64,000 bases of DNA from Hydnum rufescens UP504 (Eukaryota > Basidiomycota > Agaricomycetes > Cantharellales > Hydnaceae). The stretch lies in contig MU128932.1 of assembly GCA_014904985.1 (NCBI GenBank), positions 23,415 through 87,414 on the forward strand, read 5' to 3'. The translations under genes were made by a program, and so were the position numbers. Below, piece after piece: positions 11,721 through 23,730 of this stretch. Every line of letters starts with the position of its first letter. Positions within the stretch are counted from its first letter, which is position 1. A model generated the notes under the pieces. The model was not told the DNA's origin and ran no database searches. It saw nothing but the letters and a program-made list of their open reading frames with translations.

Positions 11721-12800
11721 GAGCAGATTATCGAACTAAAGGTTCATTCAGCCGCCTGGAATGTAAAGACATGATAAACTATGCCAACCCAGCCCAGGTA
11801 ACACGCGATCTCTCGGACATCCCCTGATATAAGTGCACGCAGTCTACAAAAGTCTCCGTTATTATGCCGTTGCTCGTATTCAACAAGATGACTCACTCAG
11901 AGTCAGGAGAAGTAACCTCCCTATAGAAGCCAGAAATAGTCCGGGAGACTGGAACTCTCACTTCTGCTGCAGCAAAAGAGTCAGGGGCATCAGGAGCGGG
12001 AGACAAGACCGTTTGTCCTTGGAGGTACGGGAACGGGCGACCTCGCTCTGTCTCCGTTCGCCATCAAGGATCAGAAGCGCGGGGAATTCAACACCGCCAC
12101 GTGTCCAGATCGGACGATCATCAATTCAGTCCCCATCTTGTCTGTCAGCGCTTGCAGAACATGGCTGGTCAACTCAAACCTCCCCTCCTCCTCAATGAAA
12201 ACTTTCAGCAGACTCATAAGCCTACACCCTTACGATTTTTTCGTCCCCGTCACGGTGAACGGCTCCCAGAATCTAAGCTAAGTACATCTACCCGGGCTGA
12301 TCCTAAACATGATATCGCTGCAAGTCTGGACACATCTTCATGCCCTGGGCGTTGAGGTGGTCTCACAGCCATCACCTCAAAGTCTTCCGATACCATTCTC
12401 ACCAAGCACAACGGCGGTGAATACATTTGCTTTTTTCACTCTCCCTCGAGTAAGGAGGCGGATCATCCGTCCACTTAGCAGGCGACCAAGGAAAGGACGA
12501 GTTACACAGCCCCCGTGCTGGTCCGAGTCCTGATGATGGCCGCAGGCGTCTTCGCCACCTATTTACCTATGAGTAAATGAAGGGAGAGTGGATGCAAAAA
12601 ATGCAGTGTGAGATCCGAAAGTCCAAACGACGCCCCTGCAGGCTGAATGATAGTGGATCACGGGAGGGAGCTAAGGCGCGTGGAATGGGACGTGCGTGCG
12701 TCCTACAGTTTCCTCCCCCAGGGACGAGGTGAATCTGGAGTATGGAAGTGACCCAACGGCCAAAAACACGCATATATCACGTACGTTTACCTAGATTTAC
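11721..12800. other. Upstream region of kinase copy 2
   Basis: This is the probable promoter and 5' UTR of the minus-strand kinase, homologous to 4,435-5,490. Nothing in it stays open in all copies. It includes a conserved block around 11,815-11,890 (ATCCCCTGATATAA, then AAAGTCTCCGTTATTATG) that also marks the inversion breakpoint in unit A'. Confidence 0.4.
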
Positions 12801-12801
12801 T

Positions 12802-15183
12802 CCATCGACAGAGTAAATGAAAGCCTCACTGGGCGGACACTAAGCCTCGGCCCGCTCACCTGGTAAATTTATTTCACCGTGTTCAGACGATCCACACGAC
12901 CTGTATTAAGAAAAGTAATGGCCTACCGGGACGCGAGGGGGCTTGGCTTGGAAGACGTATTTCCGGTTTAAGAACGGCATTATACTGGTGCTAAAGGACT
13001 ATCTGAGGAGGCCATAAAGTAAGAGCCAAGGATGAGAAGCATTTCTCCATACATCCACATATACCGTACCTGTACGATTTGCCCCGGGGGGGTTTTCATC
13101 CTCCACCGCGCGCGTTCATTGGACACCACGTCGTCTTTGGGCCCATCACTGGAGAATAGGATGGCTATGCCGCGATTGAAGGAGTCCGTAAGACCACTAG
13201 AGAAGCGCGACGAACGAAAGGGATCGCAGATGAAGGTGATAAGCATGGCGGTGGTCTCCCACGAGGTGCGGCGCGACGCTGTCAAGTCGCCTCGAGGCAA
13301 AATCAATTCTTTGTGGATATGTACGATGCCAGGCCCCGCTTTTGAGTTGTTTGGGGGTTGCGCTAGCGTTCTACATAGATCGTAGGTTCGGTCACAGTTC
13401 ACAAAGGATTCCATGTCGCTGTCACGCATCACAGGTCACGGAGAACTCGAAAAGTGCCCTCCAGAATCAGATGAGATCGGAGGTCCGTTCCAACTTCCCG
13501 TTGGCATGAACTGATCTTTGCCTTAGTCGGAGCTCATTGAGGCCTGGTGAAATGGTGGGCTACCCATTTTGAGCTGTCACAAGAATTTCGTGCGAACTTG
13601 CCGTCGAAGGAGGAAAGAAATCCGCACGTCAGGAGCTAGATTCTTCCCAGGTGTCCGCAACCGGGTGAGGTAATGCAACGCAATGACGTTCTTTCCTCCG
13701 CGAAGCCCAGGAGCTACATCTTTTAGATGAACCATGCACTTTCAGTTGGCATCTGGATGACGCGACCTCCGGGGACTCCTTTTTTCTCTCTTCTTTTCTT
13801 TTTTTCTCCCAATTCAGGATGAGCCGGTATCGAGGGTACCCGATATTATCTGGACTTCACTGCGTCCACCTGTGTTTATTTCTCTGCACCCGGTCTTGGA
13901 TAATTACTGACAACATATTGTATGCGGGCACTGGTACACTAACCGTTGCAGCATCGAGTGGGCCGATTCAGACTCTGATGTCGAGAATCACAACAAACAA
14001 CTCGGCGATTCGCCTCTGTGGAATAGGGAATAGTCCCGTAGGGTTTTTCGGCGTATCTGGGCTGTCGGGAGGCGTTTTTTGTGAGTGTTCTGCTCTTGGG
14101 TACCAGATTGACAGAGTGGGGAATAGATTAGGGGGAAATGATCGTCAGGAATGATCGGGTGCAAACCAATCATGGATGAATCCTACACCCCAGGGGGGAG
14201 AACAGCTGGTCGCGTCCCGCTCACGTTCCGTTTAATGCCTTTTACGTGTTTTCTATATCCTCGGGGGCCTAAGGGTTCCATTCCACGGACAGCACATAAA
14301 TTAATTCTGCGCGAAGAGTACGGTAGTTGAATAAAGAATTTGTCCAAAAAGGTCTACTTTGTGCGGCTGATTTTTTCGCTCCCCTCCTCGAGATTCTTGT
14401 TTCGCTCAACGTTCCGAGATTTTCGATTGCGCGTTGTTGATTTCTTCGCATCAATCCCCACCCTCCCCAGGGATGTAAATTATCCAAGTATCATGTCCAT
14501 CTGATATCCTTTCTTCAAGTCTGAATCACACACATATGTGTCCGAAATCGATATCTACAATCATACCCCCATACATAGATACATCACATACTGCACAACA
14601 TGACTCCCCATGAATAAGCCAGAAGATGACAGCCCGTTGCAAGGAAAGGAGATTGTGGCTAGAATCCCTGTGACTCGACTCGACCTCCAGGGGATCTGGC
14701 CTGCTCCCATACGCCCATTAAAAGCTCCAGTATCAATTCTCAATCTAGCATCCATTCTACCGTTCCGAAGAAGCTTTGTCATATGGACTCGTAGGACTAC
14801 CATCGACGAGTAGGGGAGGCGAAATTTCACAGAGTAATCCCTCCATTCTGAGACGTAGGGAGGCCTCTCCGATGATAATGCGTCCTTCCCCGAGAGAGAG
14901 GAAGCATCGGAATCACCCTCCGAGTCTACCAATACTCGATCAGCTTTTACTTCTGTCAGAGAAGAACACGCAACGCCCCCTCCAGGTTCTTACTATCTAT
15001 CAATTCCCAGCGATAACGCTGATAAGTCGGGACTCGGTGGAGGGAGATCCCGGAATCCACAATGATGCTCAGTCCATCGTCGTCGGCCGAGATCAGCGTT
15101 CCTTGTTCAATGCCAGGAAGGCAAAAAAATCGAACACTCCTCCCCTGTAAACCGATAATCTAGGCACATGAACCAGTGGAACC
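12802..15183. other. Left flank of unit A', no gene called
   Basis: The content matches 1-2,260 of unit A. The minus-strand frame at 12,980-13,432 (150 codons) is open here, but its counterpart in unit A is shorter and in the B units it is broken. The plus-strand frame at 13,819-14,154 begins right after the conserved acceptor-like AATTCAG. The tail exon of kinase copy 3 probably lies at 14,600-14,932. Confidence 0.3.
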
Positions 15184-16721
15184 CTACCCAGAAAGAGCAC
15201 GTACGAGTCCTTGGTGGACGCCCAAGTTTGTTTGATAGGAATGGTACAAGCAGCGCTGTGCAGTGTCGATGATTAAGTCCACTGATGGCCGACTCGATCG
15301 GTCGTGAGACCAGCAGCGTTCTAAGACTTGCAAAACTGAAGGAAACGTGCCGTCCTCGTTTTCTGGTTTAAAAGGAGGCTGACGACTCCATATAGCACTC
15401 ATGATGTGTGCCTCTTTGGAGAGTTTGTGATAGGGCTCCTGATCAAACAAGATCTGCAGTGAATGGAGGATTACAAGTTAGACACAAAGCACAGTATACG
15501 AGAAGAGTGGATCCCACCGCAATACAAGTGCATGCATAAGCATATATATCTGTCTCCACAGTTCTGGTGCTTTCCTCCAGAAGTTCGGGAGCTAGAAATC
15601 GCAGTGTGCCGCCAAAGTTTGAAGAGGTATGGCCAGTAGGCGCCCCGTCAAGAATTATAGACAGTCCAAAATCACAAATACTCGCTCTTCCTTCCGCGTC
15701 GATCAACACGTTCGGCTGAACATATCAATTCATCAGCAAGGCACCACCACTCGGGATGTTCGGCCATACCCCCTTCAGATCGCCATGTATAATTGGAGGC
15801 ACGTGTTCATGCAAGTATTGTAATCCCAGCGCGACATCGGCGCACTGTAAAGATCCAGCTCAGTGGGCGATGGATTCATATTCGAGACGATGCATATCGA
15901 TGTAAACGCACGATAATCTCTCGATTGACGCTTGGATTCTTCGCTAGAAAGCTCAACACATTACCGTGAGGGTACAACGTTGAAACAAGACCAGGCCCTT
16001 CTGGTTCCTCGATATGACCTAGCAATCTCACCACGTTCTCGTGACGCAATTGAGCCCATATTCGCATTTCCACATGCAGACGCTATGCATGTCGTGAATA
16101 AAAGATTCATGGTGCAATTATTGAGATAAAATTACCTTATGGAGTTTCCGTTTGAGCGTGTACTCATCCGTATACGAAGCACGAAGTATCTTGATAGCGA
16201 CCTAGAGCATCGACTATTAGCACTTGTGCCCCGGCGGAGCTATGAATTGAGAGAACACCTGAAGAGATCGTCAGGGTGATCGGAGGGACCAGAGAGCAAG
16301 GTGCCTCTCCAGACTGAGGAATATCCCGCCAGTGGCGAGGGGTGTTGAGCCCAAACGAACAATGCGCCCAGTCAAATTAGGAGTTTCGGGGCGCCTGGAT
16401 TGAAAGGATGAACTAGCTTGTGGACCGTGCCCGAAAGCTTGTGTGAAAGGAGTCGTACTCCCAACACCTTGTAGAATGGGGGCGGCGTCATCTATTCCGG
16501 TGGAAGCTTCTTTAGGAGACATTAGAGTTGGAGTGGGAGTTGAGGATAGAATGGCGGGTTGCACCCGTCGCCTCCCATCGGTTTGGCCAGATAAGGGGTT
16601 CCTGGTTCGGGGTATTGAACGGCGGTACAGGTCGTGTAGTGTCGGGGATTTGGCAAGCTTCGAGGCAAGCACACCGGGGCGGTTGATTTCGCGACGTCGA
16701 GGCGGTTCACCACCGTGCAAG
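15184..16721 (-). pseudogene. Kinase copy 3 (unit A'), 5'-truncated by inversion
   Basis: The 3' exons are well kept: FDQEPYHKLSKEAHI and SSRPSVDLIIDT (15,184-15,453), SICDFGLSI and FLAPELL (about 15,515-15,715), and RIWAQLRHENVVRLLGH (about 15,915-16,082). The glycine loop is frameshifted (ATGG then IFLS in place of YSSV near 16,320). Upstream of the linker motif GGEPPRRREI the homology stops at 16,722, where sequence from the promoter side appears in reverse orientation. The gene therefore lacks its own start and N-terminal domain on this strand and is almost certainly non-functional. Confidence 0.85.
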
Positions 16722-17356
16722 GCCATAATAACGGAGACTTTTGGTAGGCTGCATGCATTTATATCAGGGGATGTCCGAGACATCGAGTGTTACTGGGCTG
16801 GGTTAGGCATAGTTTACCATGTCCTTGCATTCCAGGCGGCTGAATGAACTTCCAGGACAACTGTCTGTTTATGGGTGTCACACATCCAGAACCAGAGGGT
16901 ACCAACTGTCTGGTTGCGGGCGGAGAGGTGGTCCTATGGCAGCCCGGGTACAATCCAATTCTCCGCCGACCGCTCCAAGCTCTGGGAACCCACACCCACG
17001 ATGAAGTCATAGCCACCACGATTTGCTACACTGAATTTCTGTTGCGTTCATAACGACCTTCTTCAACATAATATTGAGGTAGTACACCCCACGCTTCGAC
17101 CAACTCTTGGTGGTGGACTTGCCTCCAACTTCGGAATGGCTTCATCAAGGGCTTCGGGGGATCTTGGGTCCAAACCGGCCACCCAAGCGTGGCTCGACAT
17201 CACCCTCGTTCTTTCAGCGCCGCGGCCGTATAGAACTCTGTGGCAGGCGCGCAAATTTGCTATCCCAGGTTCCCTAAATGCGAAAAAGATTTCACTCTAG
17301 CGGACCCAGAGAGATGGAAAAACGAGCCCCGCTCTCTAATCTCAACCAGCCGACCC
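16722..17356 (+). pseudogene. Inverted promoter and N-terminal exon fragment of kinase copy 3
   Basis: From 16,722 the plus strand carries what is minus-strand sense sequence in the other units. It begins with the reverse complement of the block at about 4,510-4,556, then the start region (GCGGCTGAATGAACTTCCAG near 16,840), then the N-terminal domain coding region, with frame breaks, as far as the linker. It stops at the N gap. The left breakpoint is sharp: linker sequence on one side, ATAATAACGGAGAC on the other. Confidence 0.8.
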
Positions 17357-17381
17357 NNNNNNNNNNNNNNNNNNNNNNNNN
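17357..17381. other. Assembly gap (25 N)
   Basis: Twenty-five consecutive undetermined bases lie inside the rearranged part of unit A'. The join across it is a scaffold inference and may not reflect true adjacency or distance. Confidence 0.99.
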
Positions 17382-18969
17382 GGTGGATCTGCGTACCATG
17401 GACTGAGCGTTGAGTTCCAGTAGCATCCTCGCGGATTGTCCGACAGCCCTTTCATACTTGAAGGAACACTTGGCATCTTCTGGGGGGGAGTCTGTGCATG
17501 AACCTAAGCGACGGTTCCCCTATTAAGCTATGGATTCAGGTGCAGGTGGGAAGAGAATACCTGATAGCTCATAGGCGTCCCAGTACGGAATCAGAGGGTG
17601 GGGGACGAGAACTGAGGGGTGGTCTCGTTGCGACGGCGCCGGGGGAGGCTCAAGGGGTTGGTCGTTCGCTCTCGTCTCCAAGTACAATCTTAAATACTCC
17701 GGAGGAGGATCGGTGGGGGCGTGATTTGGCATCCATGATATCTCCAGCCCTTTCTCCAAACATTGCCACTCTTCAGCATCTTGCCACAGGAGATGAGCTG
17801 CACGTCTTTTCCGATATGGACAGTGCACGCTTGGTATCCTCATCTGCATCTACTGACATCATGCCTGTTCCAAGAGTTCCTCTTGCCGGCAGAAGGCTCG
17901 AGGAGGGCGGGCGCATGGGGACATGCGGGGCGCTGGTTCAAGGACTTTGGCACAAAAGTAGGACTCGGAGGTCAGTGGATCGACTGTCGAGAAAGGGGTG
18001 ATCGTGCAGAGATTGTTTGGGATTCAAATGCCAGGTGGGGGAAGCGACGCAGCGGGGCGCAGTAATAATATTGGGGATTTGGTGAGTTACGACGTGGGTT
18101 CTGGGAGGAGGGGGGGGCAGTCCCTCCCGAGGTCAGATATCCAGGTTACGCGGCTCTTTTACTTATTAGATTTTTGAAGTTAAGCGGGAGGAGGAAAGCA
18201 TGTCTTTCTTTGGGTTATTTTCGAATGAGAGTTGGGTGGTTGTTCTAACGGTTTCCTGCCACCACCCCGTGGATTATCCTGAATTTCGTAGTACAAGTTG
18301 TCTGTATGCATCTGCAACAGAGTTCCAATTCTCACTGAGTAGCAAATGGACTGGTACGGCAGTGCGCCTAAATGACTCATACTGAGGTGGTGGTCCCGGA
18401 GGCGTGGTGAAGCTCGGTTCGGTGGGAGAGGTGTTGGGATTGTTATCTGGGTGCGTCGTATGCCCCTTCCGCGATGCCCCTGTCCTTTCCGCGGCGCGCC
18501 CAGCTTCGGACATCAGGCATCTTTTTCTCAACCAGCTCACGCTCCCTCGCGGGTATTCTGCCTTTCCAGCCGCGACCCCGAGGAGATCTGTGGTTTTTAC
18601 GGTTGTTCCAACCAACACCCATAATAGAACTGTAGTCACACAGAATCGGCGGTCGCGCGTCCCACTACTCAGTGCTGCTGTCGGATAGAATCCCTATAAA
18701 GTCTTTTCCATCAGGGGTCAGGGCACTCGCCTTCGGCAATGCTTGCTACTGAGGAGACTCAATAACCAACGGGTCTCTCTTCTTAGTTTACTCAGCTCAT
18801 CAATCCCTCCGCACCACCTCACTTCACGATCTGATTGTTGCTTCTGTGTGGAGTTGAACTCCTCGTCCTGTGGCCCTCCCCACTCTCCAGCTCGGGCTAA
18901 ATCCCTGGAGGGGCGCGTGAGGTCAATGACCTTGCTCGCACGGGGCAACTGTACGCCTGAGTTGCCAGG
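17382..18969. other. Non-homologous segment inside the rearranged unit A'
   Basis: This has no counterpart in units A, B or B'. Two minus-strand frames look protein-like but are unplaced. One lies at 17,523-17,849 (segments PYRKRRAAHLLWQDAEEWQC and APTDPPPEYLRLYLE). The other lies at 18,274-18,639 and starts with a hydrophobic stretch (VLLWVLVGTTVKTTDLL), followed by a basic stretch and a Pro-rich run with a PPPQYESF (PPxY-type) motif. They could be exons of one broken membrane-anchored gene. I do not recognise a family. Confidence 0.35.
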
Positions 18970-19745
18970 TTTGGTGTCACAATCCAGGCGCACCAGGCCA
19001 GGGGGTACCGACACCTGTCTGGTTTTGCGGGGAGGAGGTCGGATCCTTCATTGTCGTCAGCCCGCACTTAAATTTGCCCCGCTGTCTACAATCCAATTCC
19101 TCCGCCGACCGCTCCAAGGCTCTGTGGAGAGTACCAGAGCGACCAGCGTTGAAAGATGTATGTTGCTCTTGATGTCGGGGACCACATTTGTATCCTGAAC
19201 TTGGATCTGCTTGACGGTGTCGGTACCTAGACCTTGCTGATGGACACAGAAGATAGATATTCTAGACCGTGGGTGTAGGTACACCAGTTGCGCATGCTGT
19301 CGACGCGCCGCGCCGTCTTACCCCTCAGGTTGTATAATGTGGGTGGTGGACTGTGCCTCAACTTCGCGGAATGCTTCATCAAGCTTGCGGCGGATCATTG
19401 TCGAACCGGCCCCTTGTGCGCGCTGGCTCGGCCTATCTCACCTCGCGTTTCTTTGTTCACTCCGCCTGCGCGGCCGCTGATACCATAGGTCGAATCTGTG
19501 CGAGCGCAATTTGCTATCGCAGTTCCCTAATGCGGAAAAGATTGTCACTCCGACGGACCGCATGAAGTGGAAAAACGACCGCCGCCTCGCTTAGTCTCAA
19601 CCAGCTATTCAGCCCAGTAGGCACGAAACGGAATCAGGCACAATATTGCTCAGCACACCTTACCGGAGGAGCATCTCCAACGACCTCGCTTTAATGCGTC
19701 GGCCCAATGGTGAATGGTGCGGTACCTGTTGCTGCGACCGACGCT
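18970..19745 (+). pseudogene. Second, strongly diverged inverted copy of the kinase N-terminal region
   Basis: Plus-strand sequence again matches the kinase N-terminal exon in sense orientation: CAATCCAATTCCTCCGCCGA at about 19,090, the FGM-LHQ region at 19,340-19,400, and the NAKK/linker region at 19,505-19,740. It ends with the GTTGCTGCGACCGACGCTG block that in the other units adjoins the linker next to the 16,722 breakpoint. It overlaps in content with 16,850-17,356, so this part of the gene is present twice. It is far more diverged than the other copies and has no open frame. Confidence 0.7.
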
Positions 19746-22700
19746 GCGAGAGAACATTTGCACGTATTCAACAGGATGGCTTACGCAGAGTCAGGAGAGG
19801 CAACCTCGCTACAGAAGTCAGGAAGCTCCCAGACGAACTGGAGGGACGTTTCAGGCGATAGCAGCAAAAGGGTCAAGGGCATCAGCATCGGATTCAGCGG
19901 GAAATAAGACCGTTTTCCTTGCGGGTATGAGAACGGGCACTCGCTCTGTCTCCGTATGCCATCAGGGATCAGAAGCGTGGGAATCCAACACCGCCACGTG
20001 TCCGGATCGGATGATCTCCATTCAGTCCCCATTGGTTCCTCTTCATCAGCGCTTGCACGATGCATATACTTTCCTAAACACGGCTGATCAAGTTAACTCA
20101 AACCTCCCCTCCTCTTCGACGAAACTTTCAAGGCTCATAAGCCTACACCCTTGCGACTTTGTCGTCCCGTCACCGTGGACTGCACCCAGAATCTAAGTAC
20201 ACATTCCTGGGCTGATCCTGAACATCATGTACATGGACACTTCCTGTTGTGTGCCCCATTGCTCCAAGTTTGAACACATCTTCGTGGTCTGGGCGTCGAC
20301 GAAGTCTCGCAGCCATCGCCTCAAGTCTTCCGATGCTACTCTCACTGAGCACGACGGTGGTGGGCACAGTTGCTTTTTTCACCCTCCCTGAGTAGGGAGG
20401 CGAATCATCCGTCCACTCAGCAGGCAACCAAGGAAAGGATGAGTTACACAGCCCCTTGCCGCTCCGAGTTCTGATGATGGCCGCAGGCGTCTTCACCGCC
20501 TATTTAGTTGTGAACAAATGAAGGGAGAGTGGATGTAGAAAATATACTGTGAGATCCAAGAGCCGAAACGATCTGAACGATAGTCAAGTACAGGAAAAAC
20601 CCAAGGCGCCATGAATGGGGAAAATCATAGGATTCCAGCGTCCTTTAGTTTTTGACTCCAGTAAGAACGAAGACGAATCTGGAGTATGGAAGTGACACAA
20701 CGGCCAAAACATGCATATATCACATACGTTTGCCTACATGACCGCACCGAAAGAGTAAATGAGAGGCCCCAGATACTAAGCCTCCCCCGGCTCGCCTCTG
20801 TAAATGTATTTCACTGTCTTGAGATGGTTCGAATAACCCGTGTATTAAGAGAAAAAAGGATCTACTGGGACGCGAGGGGGCTTGACTCGGAAGACATGTT
20901 TCTGGTTTAAGAACAGGATCATATTGATGCTAAAGGACAGTCGCAAACTGACGACGCCATCAAATAAGAGGCAAGCTTAAGGCAGCTTGTCTCCATACAT
21001 CAGCACATCCCGTTATTATGTGTGCCCGGGCACTTTTCCTCTGCCACAATGAGTCGAACTATCTCGTCTTCGGAACCATCACTGGGGAATATGCTGCCAT
21101 GTTGCGGTTGAACGACTCTGTGAAGGTCACTGGAGAAGAAGCGTGACGAAGAAACCAGCCACAGATCAAGGTGCATCCATCAGCGCGAGGATCACATCTG
21201 GCGATCCCTATTTCTCAACACGTTCGACCACCCACGAGTCGTATGACTGAAACTCCAGTACAAGGGGTGTATCAAGCCGACCATGTGCTTCCTCCTTCGT
21301 CTCGTCAGAGAGCGATACGAGGGCATGGAAGAACCATGGGGCAATAGGGCGAAAGAGATGTGGGATAGGGTGCTCGTCGATGCCTTCAATACCTGTGCCA
21401 CAACCCTCCGAAGTGCACCAACCGGTGGAGACATGGAGCTCCAACAATTTTCCGGATCTAGGAATCGCTTAGCGCTGAACCAGAATGCCACTGTGCATAT
21501 AACATATTTCTCGCCGCGGCGGTTCCCATCAGACGAAATTGCGTGTCACGAACTCGAACGCATAGGGCAGAGAAGGGATGGATGAATCCAATCGCAGACA
21601 GCCGATGGAGGCTATCAGCTGGACCGGACGTCAGAAAGAAATACGAGCAAGGCACGATCGAGACTGGGTAGCTAGCATCAGCCATCGCATGATCTCCCGA
21701 GGCCGCACCTACAAGTGAGGCGAAAGCTTCGAGCGTTCAGGAGTGGACAACGGTCCTGGAGTTCGGCCAGGAGACCATTTTAGAAGCAGAGAGCACGTTC
21801 GGAACGCAAGGCTGCTTCACTAGTGGTGGTGTCAACGAGGGACCAACTGCCGAGTCGTCTCGAGACACAGTGAGTTGTGCGCACGTAGCTACGATACAAA
21901 GCCCGCCTTCAAGTTGTTCGGAGACTGAACCAGTGAGAGCGATGGCTTACACTCAGTCACACGGGCTTGAGATAGGCTGTCACGCGTCACAGGTCATGCT
22001 GAATACGCCCTCAGATGAGCTGGAGCCAAGTTCCAAACTACCCATTCAGTATGAACTGATAACACTGGGGCTGGCAGGCGAACTACCGGTTTTCAGACGC
22101 CATAAAAATTTTGGGCGAATCTCGGTCGAAGGAGGATGGAAATCCGCACTCCGAATTCTTCGAAGGCGGCTACAACTAGGTGAGATAATTATTGTACATG
22201 CCACATGTTCTTTTCCCCACGGGATCACCAGCTATGTTTTTTTGATCAACTCTGGGCCTTCAATTGTATCTGAATGGTATGATACTGCCGCTCCTTTTCT
22301 TTTCTTCCAATTCAGGATGAATGCTGTCAAGTGGGCCAGAAAATATCTTACCTTCACCATGTTCGCATCGTTCACGTGTGTTTATTTCTCTCCACTCTGT
22401 CTCAAGTCCTTACTGACAACATATGTGGGTACTGGCACACTAAGCCTCACCGCTTCGGGTGGGCTGATTCCGACTCACCCAGACTCTGGTATCGATAAAA
22501 CAAGTCCGCGGATCCCCTCTGCGGAATAGGGAGATAGCCCTGTAGGGATCTCCGGCGTATCTAGGCTGTCCGGAAGTGTTTTGTGAGTGTATTCCCCTTG
22601 GGTCCTCGTTGATAGCGTGGATAGATTGGCGGAATGGCCGTCAAGTATGCATGAAGATGATCTGGCGTGGACCAATCATTGATCGATTCCACGCCCAGGC

Positions 22701-23194
22701 CACACACGAGAAAGACCGAGAACAGCCAGAAAGTTGATGCGCCCCACTCACGGTCTTTCAATGCCCTCTGTGTCTATATATATCATTCGGGGCCTCGAGG
22801 GGTCAGCAGACAGCACGTAAATCCACATGGAGTGTACGGAAATTGACTCAAGAAGTCGCCATGGATATCTCTAATTAGTATGGCTGGTTTTCCGCTGTCT
22901 TCGTGATTCTTCTTTCCTCAACGTTCCGAAATTCGCGATTGCGCCTGGTTGATTTCCCCCACTGGCATTAATCTCCCCCTGGGAGTATAAATGTCATATT
23001 TGTCCAGTATAATACGCATGTGCAGCGGTATCTTTTCCTCCCTCAAGCCGGACACGACACGCGTCTGGAATTGACATCTACATACAGTCGTACCCGGATA
23101 CATACATATACAGCATGACGCCCGTGATTAAGACAGAAAATGAGCGGTTGTAACGAAAGGCAATTGTGGCTATGATCCCTGTGACTCCAGCGCG
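19746..23194. other. End of unit A' and left part of unit B', no gene called
   Basis: 19,746-20,740 matches the upstream region of the other kinases. 20,741-23,194 matches 5,491-9,140 of unit B but lacks the 1.2-kb segment. A long plus-strand open stretch at 21,870-22,529 is interrupted by stops in unit B, so I do not call it. It does span a good donor (AG/GTGAGATAA at about 22,180) and acceptor (TTCTTCCAATTCAG at about 22,316). Confidence 0.35.
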
Positions 23195-23557
23195 TCATGG
23201 CCTGCTTGAATACCCGTTAAAAACTCTGGTAACAATTAGCATCCTGGCGACCATTATGCCGTTTCCAGAAGTTGCTTCGTTGTAGGGCTCATAGGATACC
23301 ATCAATGAGTAGAGGAGACGGAATTTCGCAGAATAATCCTGCCATTTTGAGACGTAGGCGGGGGGCTCTGATGATGATGCAAAGTTCCCCGTCAGGGAGG
23401 TGAAAGGGGTGAAAGGCGAATACTGATGATCTGCTTTGTGGAGCCAAGATACATCCGAGTCATCCCCAGAATCTACTAATGCCCTATCAGGTTGTACTTC
23501 TGTTAGAGAATAAGGCCCAACGCACCCTTGAGGTTCCGCCCATCCATCAATTCCCAT
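23195..23557 (-). other. Possible tail exon of kinase copy 4
   Basis: The minus-strand frame starts MGIDGWAEPQGCVGPYSLTE, continues through KWQDYSAKFRLLYSLMVSYE, and is the clear counterpart of 9,143-9,445. It is listed separately because its connection to the kinase exons is not proven. Confidence 0.35.
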
Positions 23558-23730
23558 CGATAACGCTGATAGATCGGGACTCGGTGCAATGAGCTCGAAG
23601 AATTCACCACGATGCTCAGTCCACCATCGGCGACCGAAATCAACTTTGCTTCTTCAATCCCAGGAACACACATAAATCGAGCACGCCTCCCCTGTAAACC
23701 AATAACCTAGGTGCATAATCCAGTCGAGTA

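Larger units (their letters stand above)
5491..12800. repeat. Tandem unit B of the kinase array
   Basis: This second unit carries the B-type variants shared with unit B' (20,741-27,190), such as CCATCAAATAAGAG near 5,703 and the region around 6,000-6,230. Compared with B' it contains about 1.2 kb of extra sequence (roughly 6,325-7,525). It contains the only intact kinase copy of the array. Confidence 0.8.
12802..20740. repeat. Tandem unit A' of the kinase array
   Basis: The unit is nearly identical to unit A over its first several hundred bases (12,890-13,200 against 90-400), and follows it through 14,500-16,720. It then departs: the promoter-proximal part of its kinase is inverted, partly duplicated and interrupted (16,722-19,745). 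Normal order resumes at about 19,750 (CAACAGGATGGCTTACGCAG, as in A at about 4,576). Confidence 0.8.

Noticed and set aside
12980..13432. 150-codon minus-strand frame in unit A'
   Set aside because: The same region in unit A carries stops and in the B units the frame is lost, so conservation does not support coding.
21870..22529. 219-codon plus-strand frame in unit B'
   Set aside because: The homologous part of unit B is interrupted by stops, and the frame crosses a conserved donor and acceptor, so it is not a real single exon.
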